Shown here piece after piece: positions 1 to 7,646 of a stretch of DNA of 64,000 bases (positions are counted from its first letter, which is position 1; each line of letters starts with the position of its first letter). The translations under genes and the position numbers were made by a program. The stretch covers positions 1 to 64,000 of the forward strand of contig CAJUAA010000020.1 in the NCBI GenBank assembly GCA_910584205.1, read 5' to 3'. The notes below the pieces were generated by a model. The model was not told where the DNA came from, ran no database searches, and was given only the letters and a program-made list of their open reading frames with translations. This DNA is from an uncultured Lachnospiraceae bacterium (GTDB taxonomy: Bacteria; Bacillota; Clostridia; Lachnospirales; Lachnospiraceae).

Positions 1-394
1 ACCAGAACAGCAGATAGTTGCCCGTGACCTCGCCCCACCGCTCCCGGGGCAGGGCACGTATCTTCGCCAGCTCTTCATAATCCTCTTCTCCTGGCTTGCT
101 GAAAGTCTCCAGGTCTTCGTCAATATGATCGTAAGAGAAGGTCAGGCGCTTCTCAAAGAGTTTGGCCTTTTTGTCAGGGACGAATATCTCATGCAGCGCA
201 CAGTTCAGGCTGGCCCTGCCGCAGGCGAGATAGTATTCCCGCAGGGCAGCGGGAAGACGTATCCCTGCCGCCGCCTCATAGGAGGCGATGGTCTTCTCGG
301 AAAACCCTGTTGCTTTCCCCTCTCCAAAGCCAAACAAAGGTTCCGCCCACTGAACCAGTTCAATGGGGGAAATCTGATACCGTTTTTCACTCAT
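1..394 (-). CDS. SUKH (SMI1/KNR4)-like immunity protein, 3' end cut by window edge
   Basis: Reading the minus strand from ATG at 394 gives 131 codons with no stop before the window edge, so the C-terminus is missing. Upstream there is a clear GGAGG ribosome binding site, which fixes the start. The protein begins MSEKRYQISPIEL and contains the pattern IASYEAAAGIRLPAALREYY near residues 36-55, typical of the SMI1/KNR4 (SUKH) fold: a helix with an acidic residue, then the LP..lreyy motif. SUKH proteins are known mainly as immunity proteins for polymorphic nuclease toxins and contact-dependent systems; a structural or regulatory role is also possible. It is the last visible gene of a minus-strand run. 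Function is inferred from the motif only; the cognate toxin, if any, would lie left of the window. Confidence 0.7.
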   Translation of the reverse strand, partial: MSEKRYQISPIELVQWAEPLFGFGEGKATGFSEKTIASYEAAAGIRLPAALREYYLACGRASLNCALHEIFVPDKKAKLFEKRLTFSYDHIDEDLETFSKPGEEDYEELAKIRALPRERWGEVTGNYLLFW

Positions 395-432
395 TATAAT
401 ATCCTCCGTTTTACTATTCGCACTCATTTTTC

Positions 433-1137
433 TTAATCATATTCTGCGCAGATATATTTGAAATCCTCAGTCTTACGCAATGCTGCCAAAGCGTATTTCT
501 CGATATGCCTTGACATGATTTCTTCGGCATACCGGAAATTCTCTGACGGATGGCCCTCGGCGCAGCGCACCATAGTAATCAGCATCTCATTGTCGCCCTC
601 AATATATTCAGATGGGTAGTTGCCGGAATGATCACAGGCATCTTCGTCATGGTATTTCTGTCTGACTGCTTTCATCTGAGCTGTGGTTCCAATCACTGCA
701 TGATAATCCATGTTATCGCTGTCACAGTAATAGTCGATAAAAAGTCTTGACACAATATCCGTGCATTGCTGGATCTGCTCAATAATGGCATTTGCATTTC
801 GGACAGCAAATCTCCGAATTTTCTCCCTGGCATCTTCCTCGTTTTCATAGCGGATGTACAAAAGTGTTTCGCGGCCTTTCAGAACGGCCGTGATCTTCTG
901 AAGCATTCCATTCCGGCCATAGAAGGCATGCAGCGTCTGAAAAAGATCCCCCTCCGGCGCACTGTACAGCGTCATCTCACGCCTGTCCTTCCCAACAGGA
1001 ATGTCATAGGTGAGCATTTGATACTGTGCGTCATAGTCAAAGGAGATCGCATCGTCTCCGTTGATGTCCTTACTGAAATCAACAACGCTGTACACACCTT
1101 CTTTGTATGTGAGGGGAATGTTGTGTAATTCTGGCAT
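433..1137 (-). CDS. Hypothetical protein, 234 aa
   Basis: The ORF starts with ATG at 1137 behind a good GAGGAGG site seven bases upstream. I do not recognise the family. The protein is soluble with no signal peptide or membrane segment, moderately acidic, and has a helical stretch around residues 100-135 and a hydrophilic C-terminal half. It sits 38 bases upstream of the SUKH-like gene and 18 bases downstream of the next unknown gene, so these are probably co-transcribed. By context it could be another immunity protein of a toxin-immunity cassette, but nothing in the sequence proves that. Confidence 0.6.
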   Translation of the reverse strand: MPELHNIPLTYKEGVYSVVDFSKDINGDDAISFDYDAQYQMLTYDIPVGKDRREMTLYSAPEGDLFQTLHAFYGRNGMLQKITAVLKGRETLLYIRYENEEDAREKIRRFAVRNANAIIEQIQQCTDIVSRLFIDYYCDSDNMDYHAVIGTTAQMKAVRQKYHDEDACDHSGNYPSEYIEGDNEMLITMVRCAEGHPSENFRYAEEIMSRHIEKYALAALRKTEDFKYICAEYD

Positions 1138-1155
1138 TTGGGTTTCCTCCTCTTA

Positions 1156-1497
1156 TCAAATACCGATTTCCTGATCTGTTTTTTTCAACAGGGAACAGTC
1201 AACACATCCTGCATAGTCCATGGCTTCGATAATTTTAAACTGCTGCTGTTCCATACCTGTGTCTCTCCCATAAAGTTTTTCATACTGAACAAGGAATTTA
1301 GTAAACCAGTAATATCTTCCATACAAAATATCTGATAAAGTGTACTCGGTTATTGTCAGTATCTTCTGTTCGTTATCCTCCAATGACAAAGCGTAATTGA
1401 TGGCTGTATTCATTTCATGATCTTCATAGAGAATAACCATGGGTTTTCCTAATGAAGCAAACAATTCTTCCATACGAGTTTTGTCCTGCAGCAGCAT
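1156..1497 (-). CDS. Hypothetical protein, 113 aa, possibly missing its N-terminus
   Basis: The longest ORF with a standard start begins at ATG 1497, but no Shine-Dalgarno sequence precedes it (the upstream bases read GGGGATATGAA). The same frame stays open for about 25 codons further upstream, back to a TGA near 1567, without any ATG, GTG or TTG, and this extension reads like ordinary protein (GSGWAFDENRTKSAKSDWGYE approximately). Either the gene uses an unusual start, or it is a 5'-truncated remnant of a longer gene. The product is soluble with an aromatic-rich segment (LYGRYYWFTKFL). No family recognised. Confidence 0.4.
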   Translation of the reverse strand: MLLQDKTRMEELFASLGKPMVILYEDHEMNTAINYALSLEDNEQKILTITEYTLSDILYGRYYWFTKFLVQYEKLYGRDTGMEQQQFKIIEAMDYAGCVDCSLLKKTDQEIGI

Positions 1498-1576
1498 TTC
1501 ATATCCCCAATCTGATTTGGCTGATTTTGTTCTGTTTTCATCAAAGGCCCAGCCTGAGCCCCCTGCTCACATACGG

Positions 1577-1999
1577 TTACGTTGTGAGTTTGGAAAGATA
1601 CTCATAGGTGAACGCGATTGCACGGCAGGTCAGATTCTCGCACATATGCGGCGGGTCGTTTTCCGAAAATCCTGTGGGACGAAGGTCAAAACAGCGCAGG
1701 GAACCGAATGTCTGTTCAAAGGCAGACGCAAAATGGCAGCAGGCGGATACGGCGTCCTCCTCCGTTTTTCCCTGCGTATGAAAGTAAATTCCTGTAAACA
1801 TAAGGGCGCCTTCCACCAGGCCGCACTGCGCCCTGTATCCGCCGGCACCGTGAAGCCCGACTGCGGACCACAGGGTCTGTGGTTCGATCGCAAGTTCAAA
1901 TAACTCGCTCAGACAGATAATGGTAGTTCTTGCGCAGTTGATATCCTCGTTCCAGTACAGCTCGTGTACCCGTTTCTTTATATATTCTTTCATTTTCAT
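1577..1999 (-). CDS. C_GCAxxG_C_C family probable redox protein
   Basis: The 140-residue product matches the cysteine layout of the C_GCAxxG_C_C family: an N-terminal NCARTT motif (near residue 22), a glycine-rich segment followed by CGLVEGALMFTG (near residue 59-70), then FGSLRC and a final pair of cysteines ahead of the C-terminal helix. These proteins are thought to be redox-active or metal-binding because of the conserved cysteines; their substrate is not established. The glycine motif here (GAGGYRAQCG) is close to the usual GGG-x-TCG form. The gene lies between two unknown genes in the same minus-strand run and has only a weak AAGGAT ribosome binding site. Confidence 0.7.
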   Translation of the reverse strand: MKMKEYIKKRVHELYWNEDINCARTTIICLSELFELAIEPQTLWSAVGLHGAGGYRAQCGLVEGALMFTGIYFHTQGKTEEDAVSACCHFASAFEQTFGSLRCFDLRPTGFSENDPPHMCENLTCRAIAFTYEYLSKLTT

Positions 2000-2021
2000 C
2001 GGTATCCTTTTTCATTGGCAT

Positions 2022-2588
2022 TCATCGGTCAAACAACGAGCCTGTGCCGCTGTGTGTACTGCCGTCATGTTCCGTATAGGTTGAGAAAAAGCGGGGCTCG
2101 CGTTTTGTACACTGGTAAAACCGCATCAACAGTTCCGCGGCATCCGCTTTCTTTTCGATTCCCAGACCATCCGCCAGTTCCTGCTGCGCTTCCGGCAGAT
2201 CAAATTCCATGTCCTCGGCGTTTTCCATATGCTCCTCGTAGATTTCTTTTGCAAATTCCGCAAGTTCTTCTCTGTCCTTGTATTCATCTTCATCCAAATA
2301 ATCTTCCCAATAGGGACAGTTGATCATAAATTCGAAGAACTCTTTCAGGTTATCCGCAATTCTGCCGCATTCGCCTTCGCTTCCCCAAAAACCGATGGAA
2401 CCGTCTTCCAGCAGGATGTATTCGCTGCCACTGCCTGCTCTGGCAAATGTTTTTCCGGAGAGATTGTAGGTCAGATGTCCGCCTTCGTCCTGGGGCGTCT
2501 GAAATTCCGGAAGAATTTCCACATCACAGACATCACACAGAAGGTCTGCTAAATCCTGATCTTCACGCAGCATTTTGATCCAATCCAT
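2022..2588 (-). CDS. Acidic SUKH-like protein, possible immunity protein
   Basis: The 188-residue product is strongly acidic. Residues about 45-95 read as a strand-rich core (ARAGSGSEYILLEDGSIGFWG) followed by a helix with IADNLKEFFEFM, which resembles the second half of SMI1/KNR4 (SUKH) domains, where a strand carrying a gly-asp turn precedes an 'iadsf.ef' helix. The start at 2588 has a strong GGAGG site. It is the first gene of the minus-strand run and is preceded by a good promoter. Known SUKH members act as immunity proteins against nuclease toxins; the assignment here is by pattern only and could be wrong. Confidence 0.5.
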   Translation of the reverse strand: MDWIKMLREDQDLADLLCDVCDVEILPEFQTPQDEGGHLTYNLSGKTFARAGSGSEYILLEDGSIGFWGSEGECGRIADNLKEFFEFMINCPYWEDYLDEDEYKDREELAEFAKEIYEEHMENAEDMEFDLPEAQQELADGLGIEKKADAAELLMRFYQCTKREPRFFSTYTEHDGSTHSGTGSLFDR

Positions 2589-2629
2589 TGAAAAGTACCT
2601 CCAAGTACAGCTCCCGGTTTTCTGCTTTG

Positions 2630-2658
2630 ATTATATCATCCCTTTCCGGAAACTTCAA
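2630..2658 (-). promoter_or_regulatory. Sigma-A promoter for the minus-strand small-gene run
   Basis: On the minus strand TTGAAG (2653-2658) and TATAAT (2630-2635) are separated by exactly 17 bases. It lies about 40 bases upstream of the first gene of the run (start 2588) and would drive all five genes towards the left edge. Confidence 0.6.
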
Positions 2659-2765
2659 CGTATGGCCGCTGAAATCGCCGACGTGAAATTGCCACGCAAT
2701 CGCCGGCACGCAGGAAACGGTATCAGACGGCGATTTTGCAGCGCAGCATGGCGTTTGAAATTTGA

Positions 2766-2795
2766 TTGCAGCCGGTAACTGCGGTGTGCTATAAT
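2766..2795 (+). promoter_or_regulatory. Candidate upstream promoter of the polysaccharide locus
   Basis: TTGCAG (2766-2771), an 18-base spacer and TATAAT (2790-2795). It would give a leader of about 200 bases before the first gene of the locus. The region 2589-3008 otherwise holds no convincing gene: only short, unsupported ORFs. Confidence 0.4.
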
Positions 2796-2925
2796 GTGTG
2801 GACAGACATGCCCCGGCCAGGGGGCGTGGGCGGGACTGCCTGGGAAAAAAGTGCTTTTCACAGGGTTACAGGAGGTGAGAGCAGCTGTGGGATTTACGGT
2901 CCGGACGGCGGAATATTCCTTTAAC

Positions 2926-2954
2926 TTGTAATAATTGTGTAATAATGTTATAAT
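2926..2954 (+). promoter_or_regulatory. Candidate proximal promoter of the polysaccharide locus
   Basis: TTGTAA (2926-2931), a 17-base spacer and TATAAT (2949-2954), in an AT-rich patch that contrasts with the GC-rich flanks, 55 bases ahead of the first ORF. Confidence 0.55.
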
Positions 2955-3008
2955 CATCCAAAATATGGACATTCATATTAGAGAAGGTTGGCATAAAGGG
3001 AAGCATAT

Positions 3009-4016
3009 ATGAACAGACAGATGTGGATTCCGGCGCTGGGGGTGCTTGTGGGCGTGCTGGCGCTGGCGGCGGGAAAGAACGGGATGGAAGAGAACGGGTT
3101 TACCCTGCCGGGTTATCACAATGCGGATGCGAAATTTCTCGGAGAACATATCATCACCAGCGTGGACGAGGGAATACAGATCCTGGATATGGAAGGAAAT
3201 GTCGCGCGTCAATATGAAGGGCTGAACGCTTCCTGGCTCTATGTGCAGGAGGAGGACGCTGGTCCGGAGGAACGCGGCGCGGCCTGGACGGTTGCCTGCA
3301 GCAATCATGCCAATGAGACGCATATTCTCCGCCTGGCGGACGAAGGGGAGCTGCTGGAGGACCGGCTGGCGGTGAAGACCGATACGCTTGCCATTGATCC
3401 CGTTCTTATAAGGAAGGGAGACGTCTGGTTACTGACGCACACCTGCATCGAAGGCACCATCAACAATCCGGACCCCCAGGGGGAAAACGGAATTTACACG
3501 GTGAAGCTGTACCGGTCGGAAGATCTGGAGCAGTGGGACCATGTGACGGATATCATCAGCCGGAAGCAGAATGTGGAGGACGGTGACCTCCGGTGCGTGG
3601 ACGGGACGCTTTATTATTTTTTTGAACTGGAGCAGTATGACAAGGGGCCGTCGGCCATCTGCGTCATGTCTTCGGAGGATGACGGAAGTACGTGGAGCGA
3701 ACCGCTGGAGCTGCTTCCGGCGGCGGCGGACAATGAGATGGCGTCCTGCGAGCCCACAGAAGAGGGCTGGCGGCTCTATGTGAGCAGCGACTATGCCTGC
3801 GTGGGCGAGAGCTATCAGGGCGCGTCGGTCTATTACGCGGACTATACGCGGGATTTCCAGCCGATCTGCACGTATCAGCTTTCTGCCATGCCGGACAATG
3901 CGTCCGTAAGGCTCTACGAAGTGAAGGAAACAGGCAGGCAGCTTCGGTTTCTGTTTGCCAGAAATTTTCTGACCGACTGTGATCTGCTGCTGCGGACACT
4001 GGATAACGAAAACTAA
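3009..4016 (+). CDS. Membrane-anchored sialidase-like beta-propeller protein
   Basis: The product (335 aa) begins with a short basic N-terminus and one hydrophobic segment (residues about 5-22), so it is probably an anchored or secreted protein. The remainder is strand-rich, and residues near 225 contain an Asp-box (SSEDDGSTWSEP), the S-x-D-x-G-x-T-W repeat of sialidase/BNR beta-propellers. A sialidase-type fold is therefore likely, but I cannot see the arginine triad of true sialidases and the real substrate is unknown; such proteins also occur as sugar-binding or sugar-processing factors in wall-polysaccharide clusters. It is the first gene of the polysaccharide locus, 55 bases upstream of rfbA, with a palindrome in the gap. 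Confidence 0.55.
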   Translation: MNRQMWIPALGVLVGVLALAAGKNGMEENGFTLPGYHNADAKFLGEHIITSVDEGIQILDMEGNVARQYEGLNASWLYVQEEDAGPEERGAAWTVACSNHANETHILRLADEGELLEDRLAVKTDTLAIDPVLIRKGDVWLLTHTCIEGTINNPDPQGENGIYTVKLYRSEDLEQWDHVTDIISRKQNVEDGDLRCVDGTLYYFFELEQYDKGPSAICVMSSEDDGSTWSEPLELLPAAADNEMASCEPTEEGWRLYVSSDYACVGESYQGASVYYADYTRDFQPICTYQLSAMPDNASVRLYEVKETGRQLRFLFARNFLTDCDLLLRTLDNEN

Positions 4017-4024
4017 TCATACCT

Positions 4025-4044
4025 GCTTCCGTCCGGACGGAAGC
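4025..4044. repeat. Perfect 20-bp palindrome between two genes
   Basis: The bases form a perfect inverted repeat of two ten-base arms (GCTTCCGTCC and its complement) centred at 4034/4035. It starts nine bases after the stop codon of the preceding gene. It could form a short hairpin that trims or stabilises mRNA or lowers read-through; there is no T-run after it. Confidence 0.6.
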
Positions 4045-4071
4045 GAAAACGACAATCAGGAGGATATAGAA

Positions 4072-4941
4072 ATGAAGGGAATTATACTGGCGGGCGGCTC
4101 CGGTACGAGGCTGTACCCGCTGACAAAAGCAGTATCCAAACAGATCATGCCGGTTTATGACAAACCGATGATCTACTATCCGCTTTCGATTCTGATGCTG
4201 GCGGGCATCCGGGAGGTGCTGATCATCTCCACGCCCAGGGACCTGCCGGTGTTTGAGGAGCTGCTGGGCGACGGCAGCCAGCTGGGCATGCGTTTTGCGT
4301 ATGCCGTACAGGAACAGCCCAGAGGGCTGGCGGACGCGTTTCTCATCGGAGCGGATTTTATCGGGGAGGACAGCGTGGCGCTGATCCTGGGAGACAATAT
4401 TTTCTATGGACAGAGTTTTTCCCAGGTGCTGAAGCGGGTGGTGTCCCACAAGACCGGCGCGACGATCTTCGGCTATTACGTGCGCGATCCGCGGGAATAC
4501 GGAGTGGTGGAATTTGACGAAGAGGGCATGGCCATCTCCATCGAGGAGAAACCGGAGCATCCCAGGTCCAATTACGCGGTGCCCGGACTGTATTTCTATG
4601 ACAACGACGTGGTGGAGATCGCGAAAAACGTCAAGCCCTCCGCCCGGGGAGAGATCGAGATTACGAGCATCAACAACGAGTATCTGAGGCGCGGGACTCT
4701 GCGGGTGGAGACGCTGGGACGCGGTTTTGCGTGGCTGGATACGGGAAACCACGACGCGCTTCTGGATGCGGCGGATTTCGTGGCGGCCTTCCAGAAACGG
4801 CAGGGGCTGTATATCTCCTGCATCGAGGAGATCGCCTTCCGGAGAAAATTCATTGACAGAGATCAGCTTTTGAAGCTGGCGGAGCCGCTGATGAAGACGG
4901 CGTACGGCCAGTATCTGGTGGATGTGGCCAACGGACTGTAG
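4072..4941 (+). CDS. rfbA: Glucose-1-phosphate thymidylyltransferase RfbA
   Basis: Makes dTDP-glucose from dTTP and glucose-1-phosphate, the first step towards dTDP-rhamnose. The nucleotidyltransferase signature GGSGTRLYPLT lies at residues 8-18, followed by SKQIMPVYDKPMIYYPLS; LILGDNIFYG supplies the metal-binding Asp, and the typical EEKPEHPRSNYAVPGLYFYDN and GRGFAWLDTG segments follow. The 289-residue length is normal for the short RfbA/RmlA class. I start at ATG 4072, behind AGGAGG, rather than at an earlier in-frame codon within the previous gene. rfbC follows 18 bases later; rfbB and rfbD are not in the window. Confidence 0.96.
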   Translation: MKGIILAGGSGTRLYPLTKAVSKQIMPVYDKPMIYYPLSILMLAGIREVLIISTPRDLPVFEELLGDGSQLGMRFAYAVQEQPRGLADAFLIGADFIGEDSVALILGDNIFYGQSFSQVLKRVVSHKTGATIFGYYVRDPREYGVVEFDEEGMAISIEEKPEHPRSNYAVPGLYFYDNDVVEIAKNVKPSARGEIEITSINNEYLRRGTLRVETLGRGFAWLDTGNHDALLDAADFVAAFQKRQGLYISCIEEIAFRRKFIDRDQLLKLAEPLMKTAYGQYLVDVANGL

Positions 4942-4959
4942 GGAGGAGAGGAAAGCAGG

Positions 4960-5511
4960 ATGGGAAAGATTACAGTGGAGACCTGTAACATCGAAGGACT
5001 GAAGATCATCACGCCGGCGGTGTTCGGAGATGAGCGCGGATATTTTATGGAGACTTATCATTATAAGGATTACGCGGCTGCGGGGATCGACATGGAGTTT
5101 GTGCAGGATAACCAGTCGGCGTCCAGAAAGGGCGTGCTGCGGGGACTGCATTTTCAGATCAACTATCCCCAGGACAAGCTGGTCCGGGTGGTCTCAGGAG
5201 AAGTGTTTGACGTGGCGGTGGACTTAAGGCCCGGTTCCGCTACGTATGGGCAGTGGCACGGCGTGCTTCTGTCGGCGGAGAATAAAAAGCAGTTTTTTAT
5301 ACCGAAAAACTTTGCCCATGGGTTTCTGGTGCTGTCTGATTTTGCGGAATTTGCTTATAAATGTACGGATTTCTACCATCCCAACGATGAGGGAGGGCTG
5401 GCGTGGAACGATCCCGAAATCGGCGTGGACTGGCCCATACCGGACGGGATGGAGCTGATTGTCTCGGAGAAGGATCAGAAATGGGGCGGAATCCGGGAAC
5501 TGAAGAAGTAA
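4960..5511 (+). CDS. rfbC: dTDP-4-dehydrorhamnose 3,5-epimerase RfbC
   Basis: Catalyses the double epimerisation of dTDP-4-keto-6-deoxyglucose in rhamnose synthesis. The product (183 aa, normal length) carries the family hallmarks: F.DERGYFMETY near residues 22-32, RGLHFQ with the catalytic His (residue about 65), VRVVSGEVFDVAVDLR, and IPKNFAHGFLVLSD. Start ATG 4960 follows a GGAGGAG site. It is followed 11 bases later by the exporter permease gene, so sugar-nucleotide supply and export are in one operon. Confidence 0.96.
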   Translation: MGKITVETCNIEGLKIITPAVFGDERGYFMETYHYKDYAAAGIDMEFVQDNQSASRKGVLRGLHFQINYPQDKLVRVVSGEVFDVAVDLRPGSATYGQWHGVLLSAENKKQFFIPKNFAHGFLVLSDFAEFAYKCTDFYHPNDEGGLAWNDPEIGVDWPIPDGMELIVSEKDQKWGGIRELKK

Positions 5512-5522
5512 GGAGGGTCTGT

Positions 5523-6338
5523 ATGACGGACCATATATTTCTGGATTTCTGGAACAACCGGAAGCTGATCTGGAAGCTGTCCAAAAATGATTTTAAGACC
5601 CGGTATGCGGGATCTTATTTCGGCGTGCTCTGGGCCATGGTCCAGCCGGTGGTCATCGTACTGGTGTACTGGTTCGTCTTTCAGATCGGCCTGAACAACG
5701 CCACGGCGGAATTAAAGCAGGGCATCCCTGTGCCCTTTGTCCTGTGGCTGGTCAGCGGGATCGTGCCCTGGTTTTATTTTTCCGAAAGCTTAAGCAACGG
5801 GACCAACGCGCTGCTGGAATACAATTATCTGGTAAAAAAGGTCGTGTTCAATATCAATATCCTGCCTCTGGTGAAGACGATCGCGGCGCTGTTCATCCAT
5901 GCGTTTTTCGTACTGTTTATGGTGCTTCTGTTTGCTCTGTACGGTTATTACCCGGGGCTGCATACATTGAAAGTGATTTATTTCAGCGCCAGCCTCATGG
6001 TCTTTGTCACGGGAGTGTGCATGCTGACCAGCGCGCTGGTGGTGTTTTTCCGGGACCTGAGCCAGATCATCAATATTTTCCTGCAGGTGGGCATCTGGAT
6101 GACGCCGATCATGTGGTCGCTGGAGGATCTGCTGGCAAAATATCCGTTTCTGATGATCCTGAAGCTGAATCCGCTCTGCTACATCGTCTACGGCTACCGG
6201 GGGGCGCTGTTCCGGACGGATACGATCCTGGGGCTTGGATGGATGAACGTGTACTTCTGGGCGGTGACCATTTTCATATGGGCGCTGGGAAGCAGTGTAT
6301 TCCGAAAGCTGAAGGTTCATTTTGCGGATGTGCTTTAG
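5523..6338 (+). CDS. ABC-2 type polysaccharide export permease (Wzm/TagG-like)
   Basis: Integral membrane half of the exporter that moves an undecaprenyl-linked glycan across the cytoplasmic membrane. The protein (271 aa) has the typical cytoplasmic N-terminus (LIWKLSKNDFKTRYAGSYFGVLWA) followed by about six membrane segments and the short conserved LNPLCYIVYGYRGALF motif before the last helices. ATG 5523 with a GGAGGG site is chosen; the longer reading frame begins inside rfbC. It pairs with the ATPase gene 21 bases downstream. TagG and Wzm belong to the same family, so teichoic-acid export is the alternative. Confidence 0.93.
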   Translation: MTDHIFLDFWNNRKLIWKLSKNDFKTRYAGSYFGVLWAMVQPVVIVLVYWFVFQIGLNNATAELKQGIPVPFVLWLVSGIVPWFYFSESLSNGTNALLEYNYLVKKVVFNINILPLVKTIAALFIHAFFVLFMVLLFALYGYYPGLHTLKVIYFSASLMVFVTGVCMLTSALVVFFRDLSQIINIFLQVGIWMTPIMWSLEDLLAKYPFLMILKLNPLCYIVYGYRGALFRTDTILGLGWMNVYFWAVTIFIWALGSSVFRKLKVHFADVL

Positions 6339-6359
6339 GAAGAAAATGAAGAGGTATCT

Positions 6360-7646
6360 ATGGATAACGTAGCGATCAAGCTGGAACATATTACGAAGAT
6401 ATATAAATTATATACCCGGAACCGGGACCGGCTGAAGGATTCCCTGGGCCTGACGAAGAAGAAATGCTACAGCGAGCACTATGCGCTGAAAGATGTCAGC
6501 ATGACGATCCGTCAGGGAGAGACCGTGGGGATCATCGGAGTCAACGGTTCCGGCAAGTCTACGATTCTGAAAATCATCACGGGGGTCTTGAGCGCTACCG
6601 GCGGTGAGATGGAGATTAACGGCCGGATCTCGGCTCTTCTGGAGCTGGGCGCCGGTTTCAATATGGAGTATACCGGTCTGGAAAACGTGTATCTGAACGG
6701 AACCATGCTGGGTTTTTCGGAGGAGGAGATCGACGAAAGGCTTCAGGACATTCTGGATTTCGCAGATATCGGGGAGTTTATCCACCAGCCGGTAAAAACC
6801 TATTCCAGCGGCATGTTCGTGCGGCTGGCTTTTGCCGTGGCGATCAATATTGATCCGGAGATCCTGATCGTGGATGAAGCGCTCTCGGTGGGAGACGTCT
6901 TTTTCCAGGCGAAATGCTATCATAAATTCGAGGAATTCAAGAAACAGGGCAGGACGATCCTGTTCGTCAGCCATGACCTGACCAGCATCGCCAAGTACTG
7001 CGACCGGGTGGTCCTTTTGAACAAGGGCGTGAAGCTGGCGGAGGGTTCCCCGAAGGATATGGTCAATATGTATAAGAAGCTTCTGGTCCACCAGCTGGAT
7101 GAGGAGACGCTGGAGGATGTGAGCGGGAAGAGTGAAATTGACCGGCATACGGCGGAAGGCAGGGCGTGGAAGGATCATTTCCAGGTGAATCCGTCGATTC
7201 TCGACTATGGGGAGAAACAGGCGGAAATCGTGGATTTCGGCATCATCGACCAGTACGGGCAGTTTTCCAGCATCATCGAGAAGGGCAGCACCTGTCAGGT
7301 GAAGGCGAAGTTGTATTTCCACAGTCAGGTGAAAAACCCGATTTTTACGATTACCATACGGAACAGGCAGGGAACGGACATCACCGGGACCAACAGCATG
7401 TTCGAGCGGGTGGAGACCGGGACCGTGGAGGCGGGGGAGACGCGGATTGTCACCTATACCCAGCGGATCGACCTGCAGGGGGGCGATTATCTGATCTCCC
7501 TGGGCTGCACCGGGTATGTGGGAGACGAATTCAAGGTGTATCACCGGCTCTATGATCTGGTGGGGATGACCGTACTTTCGGATAAGGATACGGTTGGTTT
7601 CTATGATATGAACACGGTGATCACGGTGGAAAATGGAGAGAAATGA
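6360..7646 (+). CDS. Polysaccharide export ATPase with C-terminal Wzt-type carbohydrate-binding domain
   Basis: Energises the ABC-2 exporter. The nucleotide-binding domain (about residues 1-250) shows Walker A GVNGSGKST (60-68), the short signature YSSGM (148-152), Walker B EILIVDEA (167-174) and the switch His in VSHD. Unlike short TagH-type partners, it continues for another 175 residues with a beta-rich domain (residues about 265-425) matching the C-terminal domain of Wzt, which in E. coli O8/O9a and similar systems binds the capped, non-reducing end of the glycan before export. The next gene encodes a WbdD-like capping enzyme and overlaps this one by 14 bases, which fits that mechanism. 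Confidence 0.9.
   Translation: MDNVAIKLEHITKIYKLYTRNRDRLKDSLGLTKKKCYSEHYALKDVSMTIRQGETVGIIGVNGSGKSTILKIITGVLSATGGEMEINGRISALLELGAGFNMEYTGLENVYLNGTMLGFSEEEIDERLQDILDFADIGEFIHQPVKTYSSGMFVRLAFAVAINIDPEILIVDEALSVGDVFFQAKCYHKFEEFKKQGRTILFVSHDLTSIAKYCDRVVLLNKGVKLAEGSPKDMVNMYKKLLVHQLDEETLEDVSGKSEIDRHTAEGRAWKDHFQVNPSILDYGEKQAEIVDFGIIDQYGQFSSIIEKGSTCQVKAKLYFHSQVKNPIFTITIRNRQGTDITGTNSMFERVETGTVEAGETRIVTYTQRIDLQGGDYLISLGCTGYVGDEFKVYHRLYDLVGMTVLSDKDTVGFYDMNTVITVENGEK

Noticed and set aside
2808..2924. Short ORF (38 codons) in the leader of the polysaccharide locus
   Set aside because: No Shine-Dalgarno sequence and a low-complexity Gly-rich product; not enough support.
3664..5151. 495-codon minus-strand frame across the sialidase-like gene, rfbA and rfbC
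   Set aside because: Antisense to clear genes with strong motifs; no start signals of its own.
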